Shown here one piece after another: positions 8,430-17,325 of a DNA stretch of 64,000 nucleotides. Within the stretch, counting starts at the first letter, position 1. The number at the start of each line of letters is the position of its first letter. This DNA is from an uncultured Clostridia bacterium. GTDB taxonomy: Bacteria; Bacillota; Clostridia; Oscillospirales; Oscillospiraceae. The notes under the pieces are model-generated. The model was given only the letters and a program-made list of their open reading frames with translations. It did not search any database and was not told where the DNA came from. The translations under genes were made by a program, and so were the position numbers. The stretch spans positions 124,001-188,000 of the forward strand of contig CAKNZJ010000249.1 in assembly GCA_932222125.1 (NCBI GenBank), given 5' to 3'.

Positions 8430-9299
8430 TTATTCTTCCATTTTTTTAACGTCTGATTCAGCGATCTCAGAGGTGTTTTCTTTGGGAGGTGTGAGCAATT
8501 TATGGGGGATGAAGCGCAGGACAAAGCTGCCTTTCCCCCGGCTTTTGACATAGAAATAGCCGATGAAGGAGAATACTAAGGCGCCGATGAAGTTGACAAA
8601 CAAATCCTTCATGGTGTCGATAATACCCACGTCCAGGTAGCCGCCAAGACCCAAGGGCATTTGGGTGCCGTCCTCCAGAAGCAGGATCACATCAGTAATG
8701 CCTTGAATCACCACAGCGGCGGTGCCATGGTTCGGGTCTAGGTTGACGGTGGAAATGGTATTGATGATGGTGTCCTTCTGCATATCTACCAGGAAGAGAT
8801 GGTCCATGGAAAATTCAAAGAACTCCCAGAGCACACCGATGGTCATGGAAAAGCAAAAGGTCACCACCGCCATGAAGAAGGGGGACAGGCTGAGTGAGAT
8901 ACGCTCTTCCCGGTTGAGGATATCCACCAGGGCGAAGCCAATAGCGGCACACAAAAAGCCGTTAATCGTGTGAAGCATGGTATCCCAATAGGGGAAGGTA
9001 ATATAATAAGACTGAATTTCGCCCAGAATCTCAGCGGCAAAGATGAATAGCAGGATGATGATTTCCAGCGTATCGGGCAAGTCGATATGAAGACGGCGCT
9101 CAAAAGCGGAAGGGAGCATAAACAGCACCAATGTGAGGATACACAACAGGGCATTCTCATAGTTTTTGTTGAAAAACTGGGCTACCAGTATAAGGATAAC
9201 CACCAGGCGCAGCAGGAAATAGATAGTATAGACAAGCTGCTTATTTTCTACATGACGCCATTCGGATCCAGCCAGCTTTCTTCCCTCTTTTTTGCTCAC
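8430..9299 (-). CDS. Polytopic membrane protein, YjdF/DUF2238-like
   Basis: A 289-residue integral membrane protein of unknown function. About six hydrophobic segments can be seen, among them YTIYFLLRLVVILILVAQF, LCILTLVLFMLP, IIILLFIFAAEIL, FCFSMTIGVLWEFFEF and VNFIGALVFSFIGYFYV. The central YWDTMLHTINGFLCAAIGF resembles the conserved Tyr-Asp...His...Gly region of the DUF2238 (YjdF) family. The frame is open to an ATG at 9350, but the GTG at 9299 has AGGAGGA seven bases upstream and the ATG has no ribosome site, so I prefer the GTG. The charged tail after residue 260 is cytoplasmic by the positive-inside rule. Divergent to the gene at 9374. Confidence 0.75.
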   Translation of the reverse strand: MSKKEGRKLAGSEWRHVENKQLVYTIYFLLRLVVILILVAQFFNKNYENALLCILTLVLFMLPSAFERRLHIDLPDTLEIIILLFIFAAEILGEIQSYYITFPYWDTMLHTINGFLCAAIGFALVDILNREERISLSLSPFFMAVVTFCFSMTIGVLWEFFEFSMDHLFLVDMQKDTIINTISTVNLDPNHGTAAVVIQGITDVILLLEDGTQMPLGLGGYLDVGIIDTMKDLFVNFIGALVFSFIGYFYVKSRGKGSFVLRFIPHKLLTPPKENTSEIAESDVKKMEE

Positions 9300-9373
9300 A
9301 AGGGATTCCTCCTCAATTTCAGTTGGGACAGTTTGCTGCATAAGCCGCATAGTATAAGTATGGAGGTGAGAAC

Positions 9374-9586
9374 ATGGATTTGCGTGGAAACCAGATTACG
9401 TTGGGAGAGCTGTGGGATAACCCCAGCAGCCGTGCGGTGTTTCAAAAGAAAATCCCTATGCTGGCCAAACATCCAGTAAAGGGAGCAGCCCGCTCTGTCA
9501 CCCTAGAGCAGCTGGCTGACTTTCTGTCCAGCTGGGTGCCGGGCATGCTGATCAATAGCGTGATGCAGGATTTAAAGCGGCTGTAA
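9374..9586 (+). CDS. Small conserved-looking protein, function unknown
   Basis: A 70-residue protein with a strong ribosome site (GGAGGTG, seven bases before ATG) and its own terminator, so it is very likely expressed. It begins MDLRGNQITLGELWDNPSSR and continues with AVFQKKIPMLAKHP and LEQLADFLSSWVPGMLI. The pattern of GELWDNP...AVFQKK resembles a short helical motif that recurs at the ends of several larger Firmicutes proteins (LLDNPAARAVLEK type); here it makes up a whole protein. I do not know a function. No signal peptide or membrane segment. Confidence 0.7.
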   Translation: MDLRGNQITLGELWDNPSSRAVFQKKIPMLAKHPVKGAARSVTLEQLADFLSSWVPGMLINSVMQDLKRL

Positions 9587-9604
9587 TAGGTACATATGCG
9601 CTGT

Positions 9605-9650
9605 AAAAAGACCGCCCCGCTGTCACCCGACGGCGGGGCGGTCTTAATTT
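9605..9650 (+). terminator. Terminator of the 70-residue protein gene
   Basis: AAGACCGCCCCG and CGGGGCGGTCTT flank a 14-base loop, followed by a short T-rich tail. Confidence 0.75.
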
Positions 9651-9738
9651 AAAGCCGATGGCGCAACTTCTACTCGCTCCTTAGTTCTGGGGAAAATGAG
9701 GATGGCCCAGATTGAGTCTGGACACTAGCTGTATGATT

Positions 9739-11085
9739 TCACTCCTCTTCATCCTTCTTGTTATCAGAGCCCAGTTTGGACACCAAAGCCCACTCAACCC
9801 GCCGGTCAACGAGCTCCAGCACCTTGATGTGAAGTCCGTAGACATTGACCTCTAAATGACTGCCATCTTCCGGGATGACGGACAGCTGAGCGAAGATGAG
9901 GCCGCCCAGGGTATCAGCTTCCTCCTCCTCAGGAAAGTTGAGGTCCAGAGCCTCAGCCACTGTTTCCAACTGGCAGGAGCCAGATACTTTCCAGAGGTTT
10001 TCCTCTAATTTTTCAATATCTTTATCTTCCATAGGATCAAATTCGTCATAGATATTGCCCACAATTTCTTCCAGCAAATCCTCCATGGTGACCAGGCCGG
10101 AGGTGCCGCCATACTCGTCTACCACAATGGCCATGTGGACCTTTTTACTTTGCATATCCCGGAACAGCACATCGGTGCGGACTGACTCCGGTACAAAGTA
10201 GGCTGGACGCAGCAGCTCTTTGGTGGATCTAGGCTCAGGGAGCTGCGCGTTGAGCAGATAGTCCCTGGTGTTAAGGATACCAATGATGTCGTCCGCGTCC
10301 TCATCATAGACGGGGAAACGGGAGATGCCAGATTCCCGGATGGTATGAAGGATATCATCGTCCCGATCATTCACCCACAGTAGCACCATGTCGGTACGGT
10401 GGATCATTATATCCTCAGCGGTGGTGTTATTAAACTCAAAGATATTTTGAATCAGTTCCTTCTCAGATGCCTCGATGGCGCCGCGCTCCTGACCCAGATC
10501 CACCATCATGAGAATCTCATCCTCGCTGACGTCCTCATCATCGGCATTGGGGTCAATGCGCAGCAGGCGCAGCATACCGTTGGTAGACTTGGATAACAGC
10601 CAGATAATGGGGCGGAACACAGTAGCCACTCCGGCCACCGCCCCTACCGTAAACCGGGCCACGCCCGCTGTCTTTTTCATGGCAATGCGTTTAGGCACCA
10701 ACTCTCCCAGCACCAGGCTGAAATAGGACAGTATAATGGTGATGAGGATGACCATCAAATTGTTAAGGGTGGCCTCCGGGATGGTGGTGATGTGAAGATC
10801 ATCCACCAACCAACGCACCAATGGATCGGAAAAACTGTCCGCGGCAAAAGCGGAGGACAGAAAACCGGCCAAGGTGATGGCAATTTGAATGGCGGACAAG
10901 AAGTGATCGGGGGCTTGGGTGAGCTTTAGCAGTTTTTGCGCTTTCTTATCCCCGTCCTCCGCCTGTTTTTTTAGCTTGGTCTCGGACAGAGAGATCACAG
11001 CAATCTCTGCCGCAGCAAAAAAGGCGTTAATGAGGATGAGTAAAATCAGGATAAGTAATTTTGGCAAGAATGGGTCATCGGGCAA
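9739..11085 (-). CDS. CNNM/CorC-type membrane protein with CBS pair (hemolysin family)
   Basis: A 448-residue protein of the HlyC/CorC or CNNM family, linked to magnesium or cobalt export; the name hemolysin is historical. An N-terminal DUF21 membrane domain (about 1 to 190: LILLILINAFFAAAEIAVISL, LSAIQIAITLAGFLSSAFAA, LSYFSLVLGELVPKRIAM) is followed by two CBS domains (about 200 to 330; MIHRTDMVLLWV and VVDEYGGTSGLVTMEDLLEEIVG) and the CorC_HlyC domain at the end. I chose a TTG start at 11085, with GGGAGG nine bases ahead, which gives MPDDPFLPKLL; an ATG at 11109 has no ribosome site. Confidence 0.88.
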   Translation of the reverse strand: MPDDPFLPKLLILILLILINAFFAAAEIAVISLSETKLKKQAEDGDKKAQKLLKLTQAPDHFLSAIQIAITLAGFLSSAFAADSFSDPLVRWLVDDLHITTIPEATLNNLMVILITIILSYFSLVLGELVPKRIAMKKTAGVARFTVGAVAGVATVFRPIIWLLSKSTNGMLRLLRIDPNADDEDVSEDEILMMVDLGQERGAIEASEKELIQNIFEFNNTTAEDIMIHRTDMVLLWVNDRDDDILHTIRESGISRFPVYDEDADDIIGILNTRDYLLNAQLPEPRSTKELLRPAYFVPESVRTDVLFRDMQSKKVHMAIVVDEYGGTSGLVTMEDLLEEIVGNIYDEFDPMEDKDIEKLEENLWKVSGSCQLETVAEALDLNFPEEEEADTLGGLIFAQLSVIPEDGSHLEVNVYGLHIKVLELVDRRVEWALVSKLGSDNKKDEEE

Positions 11086-11258
11086 GGCAAATAACCTCCC
11101 TAAAATCATGGCCTGTTTAATTTGCGCCAGTCCCAGTCTGGGCTCAGGCCAATTTGGTATTTAGTATACCACGGTTTAAGAGAAAAGTAAATAGATGTGG
11201 GCTATTTCCGAAACTTTTTCCTGAGCTTGTCTCAAATGCTGGAGCGCTTACATAAGGG

Positions 11259-11288
11259 AAAACGGCGTGACCAAGGCCACGCCGTTTC
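11259..11288 (-). terminator. Probable terminator of trxA
   Basis: AAACGGCGTG and CACGCCGTTT form the arms around a seven-base loop; TTTT follows on the minus strand. Confidence 0.6.
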
Positions 11289-11344
11289 TGAGGGGCGGAA
11301 AAATTACCCAGGAATTATCCTCAAAGACGATGGAGAGCAGCGGC

Positions 11345-11653
11345 TCAGTCCACCATAGCCAGGATATCCTCCTTGGGCTGGGCGCCCACTGCCTTATTCA
11401 CCACTTCTCCATTTTTGAACACGGCCAAGGTGGGAATGGACATCACACCATACTGGATGGCCAGCTCTTGCTGCTCGTCCACATTGATCTTGCCCACCAC
11501 AATGTCGGTTCGCTCCTCGGCGATTTCATCCACAACGGGGGAAACCATGCGGCAGGGGCCGCACCAGGAGGCCCAGAAGTCTACAAGGACAGTTTTTTCA
11601 GACTTAAGCACCAGTGTTTCAAAATTTTCCTTGGTAATGGTTTGAACAGACAT
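11345..11653 (-). CDS. trxA: Thioredoxin
   Basis: A 102-residue cytoplasmic thiol-disulfide oxidoreductase. The active site is FWASWCGPCRM at about residues 26 to 36, and the cis-proline loop is in YGVMSIPTL. Length and the lack of a signal peptide fit TrxA. The start MSVQTITKENF at 11653 has AAAGGAG ahead of it; a longer frame to 11710 would run into the upstream glycosyltransferase gene. It is probably cotranscribed with the glf-glycosyltransferase pair, starting 29 bases after the stop of the latter, an unusual partner set for thioredoxin. Confidence 0.95.
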   Translation of the reverse strand: MSVQTITKENFETLVLKSEKTVLVDFWASWCGPCRMVSPVVDEIAEERTDIVVGKINVDEQQELAIQYGVMSIPTLAVFKNGEVVNKAVGAQPKEDILAMVD

Positions 11654-11681
11654 GATAAGTTCTCCTTTGTGATGTTGGATT

Positions 11682-12710
11682 TTAGTTGAATTTATAAATT
11701 CTTTGAGCAATCCGATAGATGGTCACGGACAGCTTGCGTCCTTGATATCCAGGGATATTGCTACCTAGATTGGTCAGCCGCAGACGGCACCGGCGGTATA
11801 GGGCGGGATTATTTCTGCGTAAAAATTCCCAGAGCTCGGTGCGCATTCCCAGAGCCTCAGGGGTGTCGGCGATGATGGCAAAAATAGAGGAAATGGTCAT
11901 CATCATAGACAGGTGATTAAGCATATACCGGCCCAGCTTGGGTTGGCTGGCCTTAATGGCCAGGACATCATGGGCTTGGATCATTTGACGGGTCACACGC
12001 ACCTGCTGGTCAATGCGTCCTGCCATCACCGATTCATTGACGCTCTGGTCGGAGCGGCCGATAAAATAGCGGTACAGGTCCAAATTCATATAGTACAGGG
12101 TCTTGACATATGGCAGGGGCTGGTAGACAAAGATATTGTCCACATAGAAGGTGTGTTTGGGCAGTTTCAGGCCGCAGTCTCTCAGCAATTGTGTGCGGTA
12201 AATAACCGAGTGCATCAGCAGATACTGGGAGGTGCGGAAGTGGTGAATGCTGTCCCAGGTGAGGATTCGATCTGAGGGAAAGACATTCTTGTATCCCATG
12301 GCTTTCTGTGTGTTGTCTTCCACATGCTCATACACATAGTTAGTGATGAGCAGATCCACCGGCGCAGCCATGGCGGAGAACTCCCGCAGCTTAGCCATAA
12401 CCTTTTGTAGAGCGTCGGTATCCAGCCAATCATCGGAGTCCACCACTTTGTAATAGAGACCCGAGGCATGCTCAATTCCCTGGTTAACCCCTTCCCCATG
12501 GCCTCCATTCTCCTGATGGATGACCCGGATGATGCCGGGGTATTGGGATGCCCATTGGTCACACTTTTCCGGGGTGTCGTCCTTGGTGGAGCCATCGTCT
12601 ACCAGGATAATCTCTGCCTCGTCCCCCGCGTTCAGCAAGGTTTCCACACAGTGGTCCATGTAGTCAGCAGAGTTATAGCATGGGACGGCAAAGGTGATAA
12701 GCTTATCCAT
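11682..12710 (-). CDS. Family 2 glycosyltransferase
   Basis: A 342-residue GT-A fold transferase acting at the cytoplasmic face, probably in assembly of a cell-surface polysaccharide. The nucleotide-sugar site is clear: TFAVPCYNSADYMDHC at the start, EIILVDDGSTKDDT at about 35 to 48, NGGHGEGVNQGIEHASG, and the metal-binding DSDDW at about 92. No membrane segment is evident in the C-terminal half. It lies 43 bases downstream of glf, whose product makes the galactofuranose donor precursor, so a galactofuranosyl or related sugar is a reasonable guess for the substrate, not a demonstrated one. ATG at 12710 follows CAGGAGAG. Confidence 0.85.
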   Translation of the reverse strand: MDKLITFAVPCYNSADYMDHCVETLLNAGDEAEIILVDDGSTKDDTPEKCDQWASQYPGIIRVIHQENGGHGEGVNQGIEHASGLYYKVVDSDDWLDTDALQKVMAKLREFSAMAAPVDLLITNYVYEHVEDNTQKAMGYKNVFPSDRILTWDSIHHFRTSQYLLMHSVIYRTQLLRDCGLKLPKHTFYVDNIFVYQPLPYVKTLYYMNLDLYRYFIGRSDQSVNESVMAGRIDQQVRVTRQMIQAHDVLAIKASQPKLGRYMLNHLSMMMTISSIFAIIADTPEALGMRTELWEFLRRNNPALYRRCRLRLTNLGSNIPGYQGRKLSVTIYRIAQRIYKFN

Positions 12711-12753
12711 TTGGATTCTCTCCTGAATATAAGTAGTGTTCTGCGGACAGGGC

Positions 12754-13920
12754 TCAGATAAGACGGTCGGTGAGCTCCAGCGCCCGGGCGGTGATTGCGT
12801 CCATGTTGTAGTATTTATACTCGGCCAGGCGGCCCAGCAGATGCAGGTTGGGATGGCGCGCGGCTAGGGCAGCATACTTGGCGTATAGGGCGTTGTTTGA
12901 CCGGTTGATAATAGCGTAATACGGAATCTCGCCGGCCAGGCCAGTGTAGGCCCGGGAATACTCTCTCATGATGGTGGTAACGCCGGGGATCTTTTGCCCG
13001 GTGAGGTGCTTGAACTCAGTGATACGGGTAAAGTTTTCGTCCACGGTGTAATTGACGGTGCCGTGGGTTTGATAGAAGTCCATGGGTAGGGTTTGAAAGA
13101 CAAAGTCCAGGGCCCGGTATGGCAGGGGACCGTATTGGAAGGCAAATAGCTCGTCAGCCTGCCCGGTGTAGATAACAGGGCGATCAAAGCGCTTGCCATC
13201 CAACAAGATGGATTCCCCTGAGACATCCAGATGCTTCAGCGCGTCTGTCCCCAACTCCATGGTGATATTGGGATGGTCCAGCATGCGTTGGAACAGGGGG
13301 GTGTAGCCCTGAAGGGGCATGCCCTGGTAGGCATCCTGGAAATAACGACAGTCCTCGGAGAGAAAGATAGGAACACGGGCGGTGGTATTGGGATCGATGT
13401 CCTCCGGCCGCTGTCCCCACTGTTTGGTGGTGTAGTGGACAAAGATGTGCTCATAGACATAGTCAGCCAAAGCGGCAATCTCCGGGTCAGGATTTTGGCG
13501 CAGCTCCAAGATGGTTACCTTATTCTCTGCTCCATATGCGGCCAGCAGCTTTTCCTTAAGCCGCTGGCCATCCTCCGGACCAAAGGCCGCTGCCAAAGAC
13601 GTCAGATTAAAGGGGACTGGGAATTGGGTACGGCCGCCTTCCTTCAAGGGGATACTGGCCACCACCTTGTGCTGATAGTCCTGCCATGAGGTAAATCGGG
13701 AGAGATAGTGAAATACCCGCTTGTCATTGGTATGAAAGATGTGAGGACCGTAACGGTGGATGAGTACGCCGGCCTGATCCAGGCAGTCGTAAGCGTTGCC
13801 TCCAATGTGGTCCCGGCGCTCCACCACCAACACTCGCTTGCTGGCCTCTTCCGCCAAACGGCGGGCAGCCACTGCCCCCGCAAAGCCCGAGCCAACCACA
13901 AGAGCATCATAATTACACAT
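12754..13920 (-). CDS. glf: UDP-galactopyranose mutase
   Basis: Flavoenzyme that interconverts UDP-galactopyranose and UDP-galactofuranose, supplying galactofuranose for surface glycans. The 388-residue protein starts MCNYDALVVGSGFAGAVAA, a dinucleotide-binding motif, followed by VVERRDHIGGNAYD; the family segments YGPHIFHTND, QFPVPFNL and the late GRLAEYKYYNMD are all present. The start at 13920 is set by AAGGACG; the frame extends to 14028 but those residues look non-coding. It is the first gene of glf-glycosyltransferase-trxA. A TATGAT box upstream near 14070 could be its promoter, with a poor -35. Confidence 0.95.
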   Translation of the reverse strand: MCNYDALVVGSGFAGAVAARRLAEEASKRVLVVERRDHIGGNAYDCLDQAGVLIHRYGPHIFHTNDKRVFHYLSRFTSWQDYQHKVVASIPLKEGGRTQFPVPFNLTSLAAAFGPEDGQRLKEKLLAAYGAENKVTILELRQNPDPEIAALADYVYEHIFVHYTTKQWGQRPEDIDPNTTARVPIFLSEDCRYFQDAYQGMPLQGYTPLFQRMLDHPNITMELGTDALKHLDVSGESILLDGKRFDRPVIYTGQADELFAFQYGPLPYRALDFVFQTLPMDFYQTHGTVNYTVDENFTRITEFKHLTGQKIPGVTTIMREYSRAYTGLAGEIPYYAIINRSNNALYAKYAALAARHPNLHLLGRLAEYKYYNMDAITARALELTDRLI

Positions 13921-14123
13921 ATAGTTCACGTCCTTACTAAAAACCGCACTAGCCGCCGCCATCCCGTTTTGACCAGACGACTGAGAGGTGTTTTTCTGTG
14001 ATGGAGCAGTGTTAGTTTTGTAAAGCAACCTGTAGCACAGTTGTGTTATCGGGCAATATCATACCATAGTTTTTCCAGCGATGGAAGAGAAAAAAGATGA
14101 AAAAATTATGAAATTATTTGTGC

Positions 14124-14657
14124 CTATGAGATGAAGCACCGGACGTAGTGCTGGATGGCATCCTGGATAATGGAGGCGGTGGCTTGACGGCCGTTTACGT
14201 CGCCGGCCATGGTTTGTTTGTGTTCCAGTGCCTTGTAGACAGTGAAAAAGTGGGCCATCTCATCAAAGATGTGGCCGGGCAGGTCCAACAGATCTGAGTA
14301 ACTATTGTAGGTGGGGTCGGAAAAGGGGATGGCGATGATCTTCTCATCCCGCCGTCCTCCGTCCAGCATGGCGATGTGACCGATGGGATAGCAGCGGACC
14401 AAGGTCAGCGGGTCAAGGGCTTCAGAACAAAGCACCAGCACATCCAGTGGGTCGCCATCGTCTCCATAGGTGCGCGGGATGAAGCCATAGTTGGCAGGGT
14501 AGTGAGTGGATGTGTGAAGGATGCGGTCCAGGATGATAAAGCCAGTATCTTTGTCTAGCTCATATTTCTTTTTGCTCCCCCGGGAAATCTCAATCACAGC
14601 GATGAAATCTTCAGGGGAGATGCGGTCAGGATGGATATCATGCCAGATGTTGATCAT
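14124..14657 (-). CDS. ppa: Inorganic pyrophosphatase, family I
   Basis: Hydrolyses pyrophosphate released by biosynthetic reactions. The 177-residue length suits the soluble prokaryotic family I enzyme. The metal-binding signature DGDPLDVLV is at about residues 67 to 75, with preceding HYPANYGFIPRTYGD and following GRRDEKIIAIP. ATG at 14657 has AGGAGG seven bases ahead. It forms a single-gene unit facing away from the divIVA-like gene. Confidence 0.92.
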   Translation of the reverse strand: MINIWHDIHPDRISPEDFIAVIEISRGSKKKYELDKDTGFIILDRILHTSTHYPANYGFIPRTYGDDGDPLDVLVLCSEALDPLTLVRCYPIGHIAMLDGGRRDEKIIAIPFSDPTYNSYSDLLDLPGHIFDEMAHFFTVYKALEHKQTMAGDVNGRQATASIIQDAIQHYVRCFIS

Positions 14658-14728
14658 GGGAGCCTCCTGTCAATACTTTTAAAAGGTAGTATGCCACGTT
14701 TGGCTGAAAATACAATGGGATAAAAAGA

Positions 14729-14757
14729 TTGTAAGGGGAATGGGGATGTGATATAAT
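14729..14757 (+). promoter_or_regulatory. Promoter of the DivIVA-like gene
   Basis: TTGTAA, 17 bases, TATAAT, about 105 bases ahead of the start codon at 14865. Confidence 0.65.
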
Positions 14758-14864
14758 GGCTGTAAACTAAAAATCTTTATTGTTCCGCTATTTTGTATCT
14801 GGTAGTTGCCTGGGAGCAAAAATACGGCAGGAGTGCTGGCCCATGAAGAAAGAAGGAGTATGGG

Positions 14865-15497
14865 ATGGAGTTAATGGTAAAGAAATTTCGTACGGCCTTG
14901 GGAGGCTTCAACCGCCAGGATGTGCAGCAATATATCCAACAGGTTACCGCAGCATATAAAAAGGAGACATTTGACCTGAAGGACCGGCTGGAGGAGGCGG
15001 AGCGCCGGCGGGATGAGTTGGAGGACATTCTGTCTGGCTTAGAGACGGAGCGGGGCAGCGCGGTGGAAGAAAGCCGGCGGGTGCGGGAGTCGTTGAACAG
15101 TTCGACCCGGGACCTGGTTAGGCTTCGGGGTGAGCTGAGTGAGACGGAGTCCAAGCTGCTGGTGGCCCGAGGAGAGCTGGAGCATCTCCAGCTTCAAGTG
15201 AAGGAGTTGGCGCCCATGGCGGATAACTATGCCCAGTTGAAGGACCGGGTGGCTACGGTGGAGCTGGAGGCTCACTGCAAGGCACAGTCCATCATTGACC
15301 AGGGTATGGAGGAGGCGGACAGGCTCCGGGAAGATGCCCGCCGATGGCTGGAGGGTGTGCTGGCCCAGTACAGCACATTGCGCCACGCAATGGAGACGCT
15401 GTTAGAGCAGGTTCAGGCTATAGGACAGGTATCGGAGCAGTTTGATACGCTGGAATGGGAGGCTGGACAGCTTCGGGAGCAGGGGGGATTGGAGTGA
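14865..15497 (+). CDS. DivIVA-like coiled-coil protein
   Basis: A 210-residue protein with the N-terminal membrane-targeting fold of the DivIVA/GpsB group (KKFRTALGGFNRQDVQQYI, residues about 5 to 25) followed by a long coiled coil from about 30 to 200 rich in Glu, Arg and Leu. Proteins of this group gather at curved membrane and organise septum or pole machinery. It is shorter than DivIVA proper and its coiled coil is broken near residue 118 (APMADNY). Its stop codon overlaps the GTG of the next gene in GTGA, so the two are translated together, an odd pairing with a fumarase-type subunit. Confidence 0.75.
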   Translation: MELMVKKFRTALGGFNRQDVQQYIQQVTAAYKKETFDLKDRLEEAERRRDELEDILSGLETERGSAVEESRRVRESLNSSTRDLVRLRGELSETESKLLVARGELEHLQLQVKELAPMADNYAQLKDRVATVELEAHCKAQSIIDQGMEEADRLREDARRWLEGVLAQYSTLRHAMETLLEQVQAIGQVSEQFDTLEWEAGQLREQGGLE

Positions 15498-16048
15498 GTG
15501 GGCTGACAATACATACCGGCCAGCTGCCCCAGGTCCTTTCCAAGCTGAAAGCGGGAGATCGGGTATCTCTGACCGGCACCATCTACACGGCCAGGGATGC
15601 TGCCCATAAGCGTCTGTTCCAGTTATTGGACGAGGGAAGAGAGCTACCTTTTTCACTACAGGGTGCGGTCATCTACTATGCCGGGCCAACGCCGGGCCAG
15701 CAGGGAATGGCGGTGGGAGCCTGTGGCCCAACTACAGCGGGGCGAATGGATCGTTTTGCCCCACGGCTGCTGGATTTAGGATTGACGGCGATGATCGGTA
15801 AGGGGGAGCGAAGCCAGCAGGTGAAGGAGGCCATTGTCCGCAATGGGGCCTGTTATTTTGCCGCTGTGGGCGGGGCGGGAGCTTTGATTGCCCGATGCAT
15901 CCGGGACGCTAAAGTCATTGCTTTTGACGATTTGGGTTGTGAATCAGTGAAGCGTATGACTATAGAGGATTTTCCCCTGACCGTGGCCATCGACAGCCAG
16001 GGAAACGATCTATTTGAACAGGGTCGGGCGGCTTACTGTACAGAATAA
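15494..16048 (+). CDS. Fumarate hydratase/tartrate dehydratase beta-type subunit, alone
   Basis: A 184-residue protein of the beta (C-terminal) subunit type of class I iron-sulfur fumarases and tartrate dehydratases. Family features include LSKLKAGDRVSLTGTIYTARDAAHKR, VIYYAGPTP, CGPTTAGRMD, MIGKGERS, AVGGAGAL and the late DFPLTVAID. The enzyme needs an alpha subunit that carries the iron-sulfur cluster; none is encoded in this window, and the upstream gene is DivIVA-like. The GTG start at 15494 overlaps the previous stop codon; earlier in-frame codons lie inside the other gene. Substrate (fumarate or another hydroxy acid) cannot be decided. Confidence 0.85.
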   Translation: MSGLTIHTGQLPQVLSKLKAGDRVSLTGTIYTARDAAHKRLFQLLDEGRELPFSLQGAVIYYAGPTPGQQGMAVGACGPTTAGRMDRFAPRLLDLGLTAMIGKGERSQQVKEAIVRNGACYFAAVGGAGALIARCIRDAKVIAFDDLGCESVKRMTIEDFPLTVAIDSQGNDLFEQGRAAYCTE

Positions 16049-16049
16049 T

Positions 16050-16091
16050 AAAAAAGCCCGCCCCGCACACCAGTGCGGGGCGGGCTTTTTT
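16050..16091 (+). terminator. Bidirectional terminator between the fumarase-type and oadB genes
   Basis: A 19-base perfect inverted repeat, AAAAAAGCCCGCCCCGCAC and its complement, with a four-base loop; T-runs on both strands serve both convergent genes. Confidence 0.85.
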
Positions 16092-16109
16092 GGATGTTGA
16101 GACAAAAGC

Positions 16110-17312
16110 TTATGCGCCAAACAGAGCCAGCAAAAAGCCGGCGGCGATGGCGGAGCCGATCACGCCCGCTACATTGGGGCCCATGGCGTGCATCAGCAGG
16201 AAGTTGGTAGGATTGGCCTTCTGGCCCTCCACCTGGGATACTCGAGCGGCCATGGGGACAGCGGATACTCCGGCAGATCCAATGAGGGGGTTGATCTTGC
16301 CGCCGGACAGCTTGTACATCAGCTTGCCTACCAGCAGACCGCCCACGGTAGAGAAGGAAAAGGCAACCAGACCCAAGGCCACAATGCCCAATGTTTCAAG
16401 GTTCAGGAAGCGGGAGGCCACAGTGGTGGCGCCGACACTGATTCCAAGAAAAAGGGTGACAATGTTCATCAGGGCGTTTTGAGCGGTATCGGACAGCCGG
16501 TCGGTGAGACCGGTTTCCCGAAGCAAATTGCCAAACATGAGGCAGCCAATGAGTGGTGCGGTAGAGGGAACCAACAGGATCACAAAGGAGGCCACCACAA
16601 TAGGAAAGATGATCTTTTCCGTCTTAGACACCGTTCTGACCTGTTCCATCTTCACCCTGCGCTCCTGCTCAGTGGTGAGCAAACGCATCAGGGGGGGCTG
16701 AATCATGGGAATCAGCGCCATGTAGGAGTAGGCGGCGATAGCGATAGGGCCCAGATAATCAGGGGCCAGGATGTTGGTCAGGTAAAGGGCAGTGGGACCA
16801 TCCGCGCCGCCAATAATGGCGATGGCGGCGGCCACATTGTCCGCAAAGCCGATACACACCGCGCCGATGAAGGCAAGAAACACACCCAATTGAGCGGCAG
16901 CGCCCAGCAGCAGAGTCCTCGGATTGGATAGCAACGGGCCGAAGTCAGTGGATGCGCCTACGCCGATAAAGATCAGCGATGGGTATAAGCCTGTCTTGAC
17001 CCCAATATACAAAATGTCCAGTAGCCCGCCATTGGTGGCCACATAGCTGTAGCTGTGATAGGCCCGGGTGCCCTCGGTCATGAAGTCTGTCCAAAGCTGG
17101 GGATTGTATAGACCGGCCCCAGGAATGTTAGTGAGTAGAACGCCAAAGGCAATGCCAACCAGCAACAGGGGCTCAAACTTTTTCTTAATACCCAGGTAGA
17201 GTAGCACACAGGCCACCAAAATCATAATCAGGTTTTTCCAGCCGCCATCCTGAAAAAAACCGGAAAAACCGGACTGGGTGATCAGATCGGACAAGGTTGC
17301 TAAAATGTCCAT
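16110..17312 (-). CDS. oadB: Sodium-translocating decarboxylase, beta subunit
   Basis: The membrane subunit that couples decarboxylation of carboxybiotin to sodium export. The 400-residue protein has about ten hydrophobic segments and the family's functional regions: ASTDFGPLLSNP, GFADNVAAAIAIIGGADGPTALYL with the sodium-binding aspartate, and near the C-terminus GKINPLIGSAGVSAVPMAARVSQ. In OadB, GcdB and MmdB this architecture is shared; the neighbouring carboxyltransferase identifies oxaloacetate as likely substrate. It is the last of four genes. ATG at 17312 follows GGGGGG. Confidence 0.93.
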   Translation of the reverse strand: MDILATLSDLITQSGFSGFFQDGGWKNLIMILVACVLLYLGIKKKFEPLLLVGIAFGVLLTNIPGAGLYNPQLWTDFMTEGTRAYHSYSYVATNGGLLDILYIGVKTGLYPSLIFIGVGASTDFGPLLSNPRTLLLGAAAQLGVFLAFIGAVCIGFADNVAAAIAIIGGADGPTALYLTNILAPDYLGPIAIAAYSYMALIPMIQPPLMRLLTTEQERRVKMEQVRTVSKTEKIIFPIVVASFVILLVPSTAPLIGCLMFGNLLRETGLTDRLSDTAQNALMNIVTLFLGISVGATTVASRFLNLETLGIVALGLVAFSFSTVGGLLVGKLMYKLSGGKINPLIGSAGVSAVPMAARVSQVEGQKANPTNFLLMHAMGPNVAGVIGSAIAAGFLLALFGA

Positions 17313-17325
17313 AGGATGCCCCCCA

